Numbered from the stretch's first letter, positions 23,561 to 34,800 are shown. The stretch is 64,000 nucleotides of DNA from Anniella stebbinsi (GCA_029215795.1 JARDYH010000001.1:193819654-193883653); one strand, 5' to 3'. Notes: generated by a model not told the origin, from the letters alone. Made by a program: numbers and translations.

Positions 23561-23645
23561 AAAGAACTATGGTAACAGGAAAAATTACAATCATTCAATT
23601 AGTTAAATTGAATGATTGTAATTTTTCCTGTTACCATAGTTCTTT
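23561..23645. repeat. Perfect palindrome: 40-bp arms, 5-base loop
   Basis: 23561-23600 (AAAGAACTATGGTAACAGGA...) is exactly complementary to 23606-23645, with loop AGTTA. The right arm is the natural start of repeat R1 copy 2. The left arm is an inverted duplicate of it, so this looks like a fold-back copy made locally rather than a transposon end. The preceding bases hold a small duplication of CCATATGATC. Confidence 0.92.
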
Positions 23646-24615
23646 AATTTCCATAGCCAGTGGTGTATATTTTTCTCTCTTTAACTCTTCCTTTTCTGCA
23701 ACAGTTTTGTCATTAGATATTGTTATGTCATTGAGGTAGGTGTGTTTTTTCTTTGTTGTTTTTGACTGTCATGTCTGGTTGATTGCAAAGTATTGATTTG
23801 TCCCAGAATTGTTCTGTCCAAGTAAGGTAATATTTGAGTGTGTAGCGTGGCTTGGCTTGAATGTGTCTGAATCTCCTAGGCTCCGAAAGCATCTTTCTGG
23901 AGAGCACCTGCTGGTTGCACGTTCTCTGCACACTATGGCTGCCTCTACAAGAGAGGTTTAAAGCTCTTTCATGGCAAGTTATCTCTCCGATTATGCGCAT
24001 TATCGAATGCGCGTTAAACAGCGAGTTTTATTTTGCTCCGGCTGTTAAAGCGCATTTTGACTGTGTGAACAAGCGCTACTTGTAAAGCGCATTTTGGTCA
24101 TCCGTTAATGCGCTTCGGCGCCTCTTGCCGCCTCTCGTGCAGAGGTATTAGGCGCAAATGCGCTTCAGTGATTTTGCGCGTAATCGCCTAACCGGGCGCA
24201 AAAGCGAATCCTTGTAGAGGGGACCTAAGGCAATGTAAATTCAGGATATACTTGGATAAAGGAGGGAAAGATCCTTATCTAGCATTGTAATAATGGGCAT
24301 CTGTTCTGGCCTATCTTTGTATTGTACTGACCATGGTCTTGTTCACATGGCTAATGAATCATAGATATAATCACACATTGTTAGATTAGTTTCTCACTGA
24401 TCAACCAGAAGTTGAAACAAGCTAAGAGGCGAGAAGTGACTACAACAAGCCTTTAGTCCATTTTGTTCCATGGCTAATGTTTGCAGGGTAATCATATTTT
24501 ATACTCTTCCTGCATGCTAGGTTGCTCGTTTGTTGTACTAGATTTCTCTGCACTTGTCCACTGCTTCATTTGTTCAATGGTAACAGTATGCTGAATCTGT
24601 GAGTATGGATATGAG
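23611..24615. repeat. Interspersed repeat R1 copy 2, interrupted by a DNA element
   Basis: Paralogue of 7266-8170, broken at 23938-24225 by a DNA element and resuming at GGCAATGTAAATTCAGG. The minus-strand peptide CNQQVLSRKMLSEPRRFRH matches the one in copy 1. Confidence 0.72.
23938..24225. mobile_element. TIR element GTCCCCTCTACAAG, copy A (288 bp)
   Basis: Left GCTGCCTCTACAAGAG, right CTTGTAGAGGGGACC. The interior is full of GCGCATT, AATGCGC and GCGTTAA words in both orientations (CCGATTATGCGCATTATCG, AATGCGCGTTAAACAGC). A relative is at 61016-61360. Inserted in repeat R1; the uninterrupted site is seen near 7785-7800. Target duplication unclear (possibly CTA on both sides). Confidence 0.78.
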
Positions 24616-27600
24616 AAAAATGAGAAAACAGTAAGAGTAACTTCATCTAGATTGTCAGGCTTGGCCTCACCCTGTCGTTCATCTGAGCTCACTGAAACCT
24701 CAGTTCAAGACAGCGCTTGCACGTTTTTACCTGTTCACCTGCCTTGTAGTCTCTCACATGCTGCCAGCCACTGGCTTCCCATCAAGAACGCAAAGGAAGA
24801 TGGGCATGTCTGTTAGTTATTCCAAAACTATTTGGATCCTGAACTGAAAAATAGTTTTAATTTATTTCACACTATCCATTAACCTTTGGAATTAGATGCC
24901 AATGTAACAATGGCCAACAGTCTCAAGAGATTTAGAAAAAGAATAATAACGATTTGTGGAATTCAGGCTTGTGTGACCCACCATTTTTCTGTAGTCAGAC
25001 CCACACTGGAGGCAGTCCAATGCACATCTTTGCAGTTTGCACTGTACCCCATCCTGTTCCACCCCATCCGACCTGCTACTCGTGACTCCATGCTGTTTCA
25101 GGAGCAATGCCACTGGCATGGTGACCTTTCACCATATCATTCCTTCATAAAGGGGAAAGATTGCTTACACTCTCCAGCTACCCAGTTGTTTGCAGACCAG
25201 GTAAGAGGTATTGACCTGATATGTACGATCACTGTAACCCACTGTGGCTGGTGGGTTGCGGCACCCAGGTTGCCGATTCAAGCCCCTGTCGTGACTTCTC
25301 ATGTCATCCAAACTCAGCAAGGGTGGCTTGTTGGGGTGGTGAACAAACCAACCCCGTATCTACCACAGGCCATGGATTCTAGGTGGTTTGTTAACCAGCA
25401 AGCCACCCTTACCGAGTTCAGATGACATAAGAAACTGCCTGGCAAGGGTAATTAGGTAAGTTAGGCGGCACACAGTTGGCACACCCAGGGTGGTTCACAA
25501 GCAACCGTGGCTTATTAACCACCCTTGTGTCAAGCAAACCAGCCCATTGTCACTTAGACAAGTTGTTAGCATTCTTTACTATTCATTATTATTATGGACC
25601 CAAGGCATTTGAACAAAGAACCTTATATCAGATAAGATTTGTGTCTTGACTGTGTCTTTCTTAGAGTCTAAAATGAACATTTGTCTTTAAAATCCCCACT
25701 ATACAATTCTCACTCTGCATCAAAATCTCTCAAGCTTCTGATCTACATTATGATATTCAAAATCTTAGCATGCTCTGGATATTTGACTGAGATCAAATGG
25801 CGCAAGTCACCATTCTGCCCATTAAGGACCATGCAGTTACCCGATTTTATGGCTAGGGTTTCCACTTTACAAAGTGGCTTTATATGGTAAAACAAATTAT
25901 GATTGATTTTTTAAACAAAAACAGAATGTATCTTTTGTTTGATCTTTCATGCCCACTTTTGATTTCAGGTCTAGGTGTTTAATATCTTCAATGTTGTTAA
26001 ATAGGGTTTCCTTTCTTTCTCTTTCTCTCACAGACTCCCCCCCACCGGTGCATTTTAAGTAGGAAAGAACCAATGAATGAGCAAGAAAGACTTTTTTATT
26101 GACAAGAAAGGAGGTAATCCATGATTATTAAATATCATGTCAAAATGATAAATGATGGTCTTCATGGGTTGTTCACTTTAATGTTTCAGGGTAGAGGTTT
26201 TATTTCTCAAGAATCTGAAACAATAACAATAATGATAATAATAATAATATAGTGTTTTCAAGTGGTCAAGGTACTTCACATACTATCTAACTGTAATCCT
26301 TACAACATATATATAAACTGCATTGTTATAATGTAGGAAATTGGTACACCAATAAACAAATCAACTATCCTAGCTCAGGGTTCCCTGCTGCTAGCACTTT
26401 AGTCCTGACAGTTGTATTGTTAGTGTTTGTCAGATAATAACTACCATTTCAGAATTATGTTTGACAATGATAATTATGGGATCACTTGCAAATAATCTAA
26501 TGAATAATCTGATCAAGTTTTTTTTACCATACGTCCTCATTCATATGTGCACACAAACATGGATGTGTACACCTCTTTCCAGTGATCTTTCCCACAGGTG
26601 TGGCATTCACATATGAATTGTACTTCATCAAAATCAGGAAAATTAGCTACTTCAACTGGGGAAATAAGTTCAAGTACAATGGTCAAGGTTGATTAATACA
26701 AATATGTACTGTATTTCTACAACCTGGAATCCTGACATCACAACAACAGCCCAGGATCAGAATATTTCCTGGATTGCTCAGGAAAGCAGAAGCAAGCAAG
26801 CAGGTATGAACGAACCAGCACACTTGGTTGCTCATGCATGCTCACAACAACCCATGGTTTGTTTGATTGTGCAAACTGGGTCATTAACTCATAGGAAGTG
26901 GCACAGCCTCCTTCAAGGCATGGCTCCCCAAAGGGGCAGGTTTTGAGCTCGCAGTATAGTGAGGTTGCATCACAAATGGAAGCTGGCTAGACAGGCAAAA
27001 TGGGTGCTTCACTAGGGGATGAAGCTCCATCTAGGTATACAAGGCAGTGAAGTGGCTTCCACCCAAAATGAGAGAAATGAACTCTGGCCCTGGAAACATG
27101 GGTTAGGCACAAAAAAGAAGAAGAATGCAAGGAAGGATCATGAGGAACGAGCCAAAGAGCCAAGCAACCCCCTCGCTGGTGTTGGAGCTGTACAACAGTG
27201 AGTGTCCATGTTGAGTCCCTCAGTTGAAGAACACATCGTAATACCTGGGCTGAACTCAAAATGGTGTAGAACAAAGGGGTCAATAGTTTGACTCCTAGGA
27301 GTGAAACTTATGAAAGGACTTGCCTTGCTACTTAAGTCAATTAAGTTAGCTGACTGAGAGCATTACAGAAGCCATGCCTCTGAGAGACAGTTTGGAAACG
27401 GTACTTAGGAAGGGAGGAAAGGATAGCACAAGAGGTATTCAGCGGTGCTTTAACCTCCTAATCTATTTCAGGGTGAGAATGTTTGAGAACTAGCTGCGCT
27501 ACACCATGTAGAATGTGCACAGCTTCTTTTTAAATTGTTTTTATTATTAAAGGCATCCTCAGATTGTCCACTAAAGGCAAAATGATTTATAAGGAGAAGT

Positions 27601-30170
27601 AAGCTCCTTTATATCCCACCTTTCCTTCAGAGATCATGGCAACTCTGTGAGTAGGGCTTTGGCTGATAGATAATGACTGGACCCAAGTCGCTGAGGCTGC
27701 AGTCCCAATCCTGGGTCTTTCCAGTCGCTATGTAAATCTGCTATTTATTTAAATTGCCTTAAAATATTGTTATTTTATTTAGAATATGTAAATAATGTTA
27801 GTACTTGCATTTTTAAAAAAATACAATCCAGTTTGTCTCTACCTGTAAAGCTGAAAGTAAGTGTGTAGGATGTATGTCTGGAAACATTTACTCACTTCCA
27901 GATGAGACAGAATCTTGAAATTTGGCATACCGATAGATCCGGCTCTACAATGTACCAGAAAAATCTTTAAAAATGAAATTTTGGGTTTTAAGTATTTTTA
28001 AAGAATTTAATTTTAAAAACTAGGCTTACAACTACAACTCCCAGCTTGCCATGGGTGGTACTCCCAGCATGCCTTGGGTGAGAGGCCAGACTTACCGGAC
28101 TTTGGTGGCCATTGTGAGCGCACAGGCGGGTGGCTGCTGCGTGCCTTTCACAACCCAGTCAACCCAACTCCACATAAAAGGAAACAACCCAAATAAATGG
28201 GCTGTGTTAATTTGCAGTGCCTACTACTACTCACCAAGCGTGGTTTTAAAATCATAACTACATACAACAGTGTGACTTTGAGAGGCCAAACTCTGAACTT
28301 ACTCAAAGTTACCCCATCCTGATATTGCTGTTTTCTCAGAATCTGGGAGAAGTGCCCACACAGCCTTCGCCGTTAAGAAGGAGGAAGGGGAGGCACTCTG
28401 TGCATGCCCAGAGACAGGCCCAATGAAGGGGGCAAAGGCCTAGCCCAGCCCTGGCCCTTCAGTAAAGGCTCCTGATGTAGTATTTGGTGGGCAAGTAGTG
28501 CAGGCTGAGGCAGTCCCAGCAGGACTTGGCTGGAGTTGGGCGTATCCACTGACAGCCACTTACCTCTCCTCCTCGGCGATGCTACTCCTTGATGTTCTAT
28601 TGAGCAGCATCAGCAAGGAGAGGAGGGAAATGCCTCTCAGAGGATGTGGGCACCTGTGGGCCGCCAAAGGCATGCTGGGAGGTGTAGTACTGCCATACAG
28701 AGTGGACGATTTTAAAGAAAGCATGGGTTAGCAAACCAGGTCACTGTCTCTCAATCCTAACTCAGATTCCACTTTCCTGACTTCTCACGAACTGACTTTG
28801 TTCTCCTTCTAACTGACTTTCCCCAACTGTCACTCACCCCACCCACCATTCCATTCTAGCCTCAGCTATCAGTCAATCCTCCATTCACTCTTCTGTTTCA
28901 ATGGTATAGTCAGGCTTTTACATAAAAATCGTAAACTTTATTTAGTAATTCCTGCACCTGTCTTGGAATGTTGTGGTTTAGTTATAACGGGGAAAAATCT
29001 CATCAAATTAAAAGGCTTTGGGGTGGGGGTGGGGAATCCCTTGGCACTGGAAAGCTGTTAATGCAGTCACTAGGCAAGCCTGCCCAGGAAAAAGAAATCC
29101 ATAAGCAGGGTGCCACAACTAAGAAGGCCAATTTTCCAGTTGTCTCCCACCACACCTCAGACTGTGTCAAAGATTAACACATTATTCAGGGAACTAGGCA
29201 TGCCTTGGGTGGGAGGGAAGACTTATTGGGCTTTGGCAGCCATCATCTGGAAGTGGCTTATCATCCTGGGCCAGAAGGGAGAACGCCTGGGGCTAGCTGC
29301 CTTGGTCACTGGGCACCATCAGGAGCTGGAGGGAAGGTGGGTGTTGCGAATGGCAATGACCGAGCTAACCATCCGTCAGCCAGCCTTCTGGCTCCCTTAC
29401 AGCCTACATACAGGCACCAATTGCACAGTGCAATGTGGACATGCTCGGCCAGACTTCACTTCCCATGAATCTCAGCAGTAGGATTTCCATTGGGCAAGTT
29501 GGGCACAAGAAGCAGGGAGTTGTAGTTTTCATTTTCTGTGGGGACAAGGAAAATCATGGTGGTGGCTTCAAGGCGGCCCTGGCCATGTGTCAGGGGTGAG
29601 AGAGAGATAGGGCTCCATCACACCAGCGATTTATCGCACTCTCGCCACACCTGGTATGTGTTTTTGCAGTGGGGTACTCACATAATGTCCTCCCTGTCCT
29701 AGGCTCATCTCACCTCTTCCCCTCCATTTTCCATCTTATTTTGGAGCAGGCAATGCCCATTTTCCCCCTCCGTGCATAATAAAGCCGCTCCTCCCTCCCG
29801 TGTATTGCTGTTCTTGGGCTATATTGGACCATCCCATTTTTTGTTGGGGGCGTGTGTGTCTTGCTGACAAAAGAGGAGGGCGGGACGGTTCTCTGCTCAA
29901 CTTCGCAACAGTGAAGGGGGAGGGAGGGAGAGAGGGCGCCCAAACACCTGGTGGAGAAGGCGAGCAAGGCCACCGCCACCTGTGCCCAGGACTCAGATCC
30001 ACTCAACTCTATGGTTCTTACTCCTGAGTAGGCATGTCTAGGTTTCGTGACCAGAAGAATGTTGGCTTCTCCTTGCCATGCCAACACTGAACACAAACAT
30101 CTCCAAAAACTAATTGTAATACATTCTCTTCACTTACATTGTTTAATATGATCTTAGGGGAAACATAGTG
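24616..30170. other. Intergenic, mixed old repeats
   Basis: 25240-25545 carries mirrored GGTGGCTTG/CAAGCCACC and TTAACCAGCAAGCC blocks, likely a decayed inverted-repeat element. It accounts for the 179-codon frame at 24886-25425, which has no recognisable domain. 27840-28060 resembles a dispersed DNA repeat (GGAAACATTTACTCACTTCC, ATCTTGAAATTTGGCATACC). ACTCCCAGCATGCC-type ends occur near 28030-28080. No gene identified. Confidence 0.5.
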
Positions 30171-30221
30171 TGTTGTTTTACCATAATTGCGCAGTTTCAG
30201 GCTGCTGTTCTATTGTATTTG

Positions 30222-30255
30222 TGTGTGTATATATATATATATATGTATATATATA
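30222..30255. repeat. GT/TA microsatellite
   Basis: Short GT run passing into (TA)n, with one GT interruption. Confidence 0.9.
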
Positions 30256-30935
30256 ACTGCAGGGGGAAGGAGAACATAGGGGGCGGGGTGGGAGATTTGT
30301 GCCGGCCATACAGGTGAAAAGATACATGAGCTGAAATATCGCAACAACATACAGATGTGAAAGTGCCCAGTGTTCGAGGAGGGGGATACCACAGGCGCAA
30401 ACTGGGGGGGGGGGGGATAGGTGTGATTGAGCCCAGAGAGAGAGAGAAAAGAAACAAATTCAATTCTCAGGTTTCTCAGCGGCCTACCTTGCAGGGTTGT
30501 CATGAGGGTGAGAGAGGGGGAAAAGGAACAAATATAAGTTGATTAAACGTTAACTCACAAGCCTAGCACTGGTCTGCTACTTTAAGATGACTGCCTCACA
30601 GACATATATGTTTTAGGGGCCCTAAGTAATGCGGGTATATCAGCTAGTTGTTACTAAAATTCATACTAATCATCCATCACCCTGCATGATGCTTTATAGA
30701 AGGAGAACAACAATAAAAAAAGACTTGTCCCTGGCCCCAGGGATCTTACATAATCTAGAATTGGACCCGGAGGAGGAAACGTTTGAAAGGTGGGGAAAGG
30801 GTCCGGAGTGGGGTAAAGATGAATGCAAACAAAGGAAGATCACGCTTTCCTCTTTGTTCATGTCGGAGTAAGTCCGGTTGAACATATAGGGATTTATTTT
30901 TTAATAGATGGGGGGGGGGGTGTTAAACAAATATT

Positions 30936-31105
30936 CCAACCACACAAATGCCTTGTCGCAAATTTCCCAACTGCACAAATGCCTTGTCAGACACCCCCTA
31001 CCCCCACCCAAGCCAAACCATTATTTCCCTTTCCCAACTGCACAGGATCAGATTTCCAACTGCACATGGTTTTTCCCAACTGCACATTTTGTGTCCAACT
31101 GCACA
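30936..31105. promoter_or_regulatory. Cluster of five identical CCAACTGCACA words upstream of the LANCL1 CpG island
   Basis: Exact CCAACTGCACA at 30967, 31034, 31056, 31076 and 31095, plus a variant CCAACCACACA at 30936. The last four are spaced 19-22 bases apart. The first two share a longer context (ACAAATGCCTTGTC). The cluster lies roughly 0.3-0.5 kb upstream of the inferred LANCL1 first exon. It could be a decayed about 20-bp minisatellite or a homotypic cluster of factor sites: CAACTG is both an E-box-like hexamer and a MYB-like core. Confidence 0.6.
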
Positions 31106-31179
31106 CTAAAAAACAACAACAACCCCTGAAGAGGTGTAGATAGGACCAGGCGGTAGGTTTCAGTAGGGGACCGAGGAAG

Positions 31180-31700
31180 CCTGGGACCTGCTTCCGAGCC
31201 AACCCGCCTCCGCGAGGTGGAAGGGATAGAGCGAAGAAGCGCGCCCACAGCTCAGCCCTGAAAGCCGCCAGCGTCACACCAGCGCTTCCCCAAGCCGAAA
31301 TCGCGACTGCCGCTTTAAGGAGCCGAAGGGGGTGGCCGAGACGCGCGGCCCCTTCCGAGCCGCCATTGGTTTGCGTCGGCAGGCAGGAGGAGGCGGCGGA
31401 TCGCGTCCCCTGTTGTGTTTTGTCCCTTGTCGCTGGGTAAGAGGGATGCAGGGTCGTGGCCGTGCGACTGAGCCGCTGCCTGGTCCCGGGGTTGCGGCTG
31501 AAGGTCGGGCGGAGTCTCCTGCGCTCCCAGGTAGCCGCCTCACCTGGTCTGGGCTGTTGTTTTGGGGTAGCCTCACCGCCTCTGGGCCCGGGCGATGCAG
31601 CTGCAGGCGGCTGCTTGTGCTGAAAAGGCAAGCCGCGGCCTGCGCGCTGGGTGAATTGGATGCCCAGCGGGGCTGCGAGCAGAGGGGGACCGTGCATTTC
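31180..31700 (+). promoter_or_regulatory. LANCL1: LANCL1 CpG-island promoter
   Basis: Sharp rise in CpG density over the AT-rich surroundings (AAGCGCGCCC, GACGCGCGGCC, GGCGGATCGCG). An inverted CCAAT box (ATTGG, 31365-31369) overlaps a YY1-like GCCGCCAT. No TATA box. This is the expected architecture for a broadly expressed gene. In mammals the long CPS1 transcript starts divergently next to LANCL1; whether this island also fires on the minus strand cannot be told from sequence. Confidence 0.8.
31375..31436 (+). other. LANCL1: LANCL1 exon 1 (non-coding), approximate 5' end
   Basis: A good donor, CGCTG|GGTAAG with GT at 31437-31438, lies inside the CpG island, 337 bases before the acceptor of the ATG exon. 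This suggests a non-coding first exon ending at 31436, as in mammals. The transcription start was placed by eye downstream of the inverted CCAAT box. Confidence 0.5.
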
Positions 31701-31773
31701 CCCGGGTTTCAGCAGCGGGGAGTCACAGGCTTTCCCTTGACCGTTTTTGTTGTTGTTGTTTTTCCCCTGGCAG

Positions 31774-31871
31774 GTTTGTTCGTTGTCACAATGGCCCAGC
31801 GGGCCTTCCCGAATCCTTTTGCAAACTATAACAAGTCCTTGGCCACGGGATACTTTGACTCTTCAGGGAGG
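31774..31871 (+). CDS. LANCL1: LANCL1 exon 2 (start codon)
   Basis: Acceptor ..CCCCTGGCAG before 31774, ATG at 31791, donor AGG|GTGAGT. Encodes residues 1-27, [20 protein letters not shown] then YFDSSGR, closely matching the mammalian start. The first ATG after the acceptor is used. Confidence 0.96.
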
Positions 31872-34800
31872 GTGAGTTCCGGTGCTGCTTTTTCGCTTCC
31901 CCCCCCCCCCCCGGGTCCTTTTAACAGAAATATGTGGTCTTTCTTTAGGAGAAAGCAATATGGAAGGAGGTGCGGTTGCTTTTCTGTTCCTATCGCCTGG
32001 CGGGGGTGAGCTGTGAAATCTTAACACGCTTTGACTTGCAGCGCTTATGTTCAGCGTGAATCATAATTGGCCCGATGTCATCCCATGTTCAAAGCCTGTT
32101 GTGTAGCTTTGGATTCGTTGTTGATCTTATGTTGAACACGAAGAGATGCTGTGGGATGGACATATCTGCCCACCTCGGCATACCTGCCAGACTCAGATTG
32201 GGATATCTGGCCTTCGTGCTCCTTGGCTGTTCCTTCAATACAGTCATAAAATCATAGAATAGTAGAGTTGGAAGGAGCCTATAAGGCCATCGAGTCCAAC
32301 CCCCTGCTCAATGCAGGAATCTACCTTAAATAGGCTGACCATCTGAAAAGGAGGACAGGGCTCACGTAACTTTAACAGTTGTAGAGAAAAGGGAATTTCA
32401 GCCAGTGTCATTTGTATGCAATTAGTCCCTGGTGAAATTCCCTCTTCATCACAACAGTTAAAGGTGCAGGCACTATACTAGAGTGACCATATACAAAAGA
32501 AGGCAGGGCCCCTGCAATTTTAACAGTTGTGATGAAGAGAGAATTTCATCAGGAACTAATTGCATACAAATGACACCGGCTGAAATTCCCTTTTCTCTAC
32601 AACTCTTAAAGTTACATAAGCCCTGTCCTCCTTTTCAGATGGTCAGCCTACCTTAAAGCATCCGTGACAGATGGTTGTCCAGCTGGCGCTTGAAGGCCTC
32701 TAGTGTTGGGGAGCCCACCACCTCCCTAGGTCATGAGTTCCATTGTCGTACTGCTGTAATAGTCAGGAAGTTTTTCCTGATGTCCAGCCAGAATCTGGCT
32801 TCCTGTCACTTGAGCCCATTATTCTGTGTCCTGGATTCTGGGTTGATCGGGAAGAGATCCTCCCAGTCACGGGGAGTTTAGAGTTTTAACTACAAATGAA
32901 AGTTCATTGCCCTACTTTCCAGAACTATTAATACACCAACATCACTTAGCTCTCGTTGATATAGTGTCGGTGCTACTCACTCCATGTACAGATTCCCCAG
33001 CGAGGGAGAAAAATGTAAACATCTCCAGGAATTGTGAGGCCACCCCGAACATTAAGACAGCACCGTGGTCAGATACGTGGGTTAAGCTCAAAGACCAATT
33101 TGGCTAATGAAGCTAAATCTCAGTCTCAGCTACTAGATTAGAGAAATATAATTCAGTGGTGTGCTTTAATGATTCTGGTGGGGGGAATCGATAAAGAAGC
33201 AAAGGAAAAGATGGCTTAGCCCACCAACATTGTTCCAACATTGATAAGCAATGGGTGGGCATAGGAGCTGCTGACTTGGTTATTTTGTATTGACTGGGAG
33301 TGGTAAATTGGAACTCTTCCTTCTGCCTTCAGCTTCCTGTGACTGTATCGAAGAAACAGGCTACTCTTCCTCCTCCTACATACACACACACATGCATGCA
33401 TGCATGCATGCAAAGGGTAGAAGGGTCATGGGAAAGTTGCACTTCCCCAATGAAGTGTCCGAACACCCCTTCAAGGAGGCCAACCTGAGCATATGGGTTA
33501 CGCCTCTTTCATCTCAGCTTTGAAACTTGATTTGTGTTTTACGGTAATTGCTGAAAAGCTAAGATAAAAAGAGCTGACAACTTTGGAGAGAGAGGTGTGG
33601 CATGGGAGCATGCCCAAGAAACCCAGCAACTCCTGAACTGCAACGTGTTAAAAGTAAACAACGTGTTAACAGATGTCATTAGTTAAGGTAATTACTATAT
33701 TTTGTACCAACTGCATATAGATTTTATAATATGCCTGAAGGTTCGATAAGTTTGTATGTTTTTGAATTTTCAGTGTCCATTTGTCAGGATGATTAGAGTG
33801 TTAAAAAGTTTTGTAAACGTGACTGGATGAAGAAACTTTGTAACGTGACCATACTGAAGAAGAAAGAACGAAACGGTGTTGTACAATCTGGAGATTACCG
33901 TTGTTTATTATTAACACGTTGTTGTTCATTATTAACACATTGCTTATTCTTGTTAACTAGTGATATAGCGTGTTTATCGTGAACACGTTGTATATTTAAC
34001 CTTTGTTAACTCATAATATATTGTCTGAGTATTGCCAACACGTTGCACATTCTATATTCTCAATTTGTTGCATATTGGCAACTTATTACTTTCACTATGT
34101 TGCAATATGGTTGTTAAAGATGATCTAATCATAGTATGCTTCATTGCATAATTCTGATAACTGACTGTGAAATATGGTGATATAAACATCAGCTGTATGG
34201 AATTTACTGTTTTCCTCATCTTTAAAGGATATCTTACGGTTTACCTTCTCAAACGGTTTTGAATTTCGAGTTGTGAATCCACCTTCGGTGTTACTTTATT
34301 GTGAGGATCTCGCCTCTTTTTTGAGTTTTGTAATGCAAAAGAAACATTTGTTTTTAAACAGTTTATTTTTGTGGGCCAGAACTGAATTTGAAATCACTCT
34401 AGCTGAGCTTAAGGCTCCTTACAGAATGAGTGCATCTGCTCCACCACAAAAGGCCCATTCATACACACACAATGCATAGTTTCTTCTATGCAATAGCATC
34501 TCCTAAATAGCTTGCTTAGGCTGCGCAATGCTAACATGACAAAGCTGTGTGCTCTTGGGGGCCAGCTGAGCTGATAGAACTCTCCAAAGATCTTTGGAAT
34601 AACTGGCTCAGGTCTCTAGTAGGCAAAAGCTACAGTAGTGATCCATCATCTGCAAATCTCTTATCAGTGTAACTTCACCACTTTACTTTCACCTTTGGAA
34701 AGAGTATACAATCTTGCTCAGCAGGATGCAGAACTACTTTCAGTGCTGTGCAGCTGAGAGGATGACTCCGTTGAGAAGGAGTTGTACCACTGCCTGCAAA

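Noticed and set aside
24886..25425. 179-codon plus-strand frame
   Set aside because: No recognisable motif, no splice support, and its second half is a decayed inverted-repeat element with mirrored GGTGGCTTG/CAAGCCACC blocks.
30987..31697. 236-codon minus-strand frame at the LANCL1 promoter
   Set aside because: It lies in the CpG island, where stop codons are rare. It is proline/arginine-rich low-complexity sequence, has no domain, and its end lies in the CCAACTGCACA cluster. A non-coding explanation suffices.
31332..32009. 225-codon plus-strand frame containing the LANCL1 start in frame
   Set aside because: It reads through the exon 1 donor, intron 1 and the exon 2 donor. The supported protein starts at 31791 and leaves the frame at the 31871 donor. 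The upstream residues are CpG-island translation.
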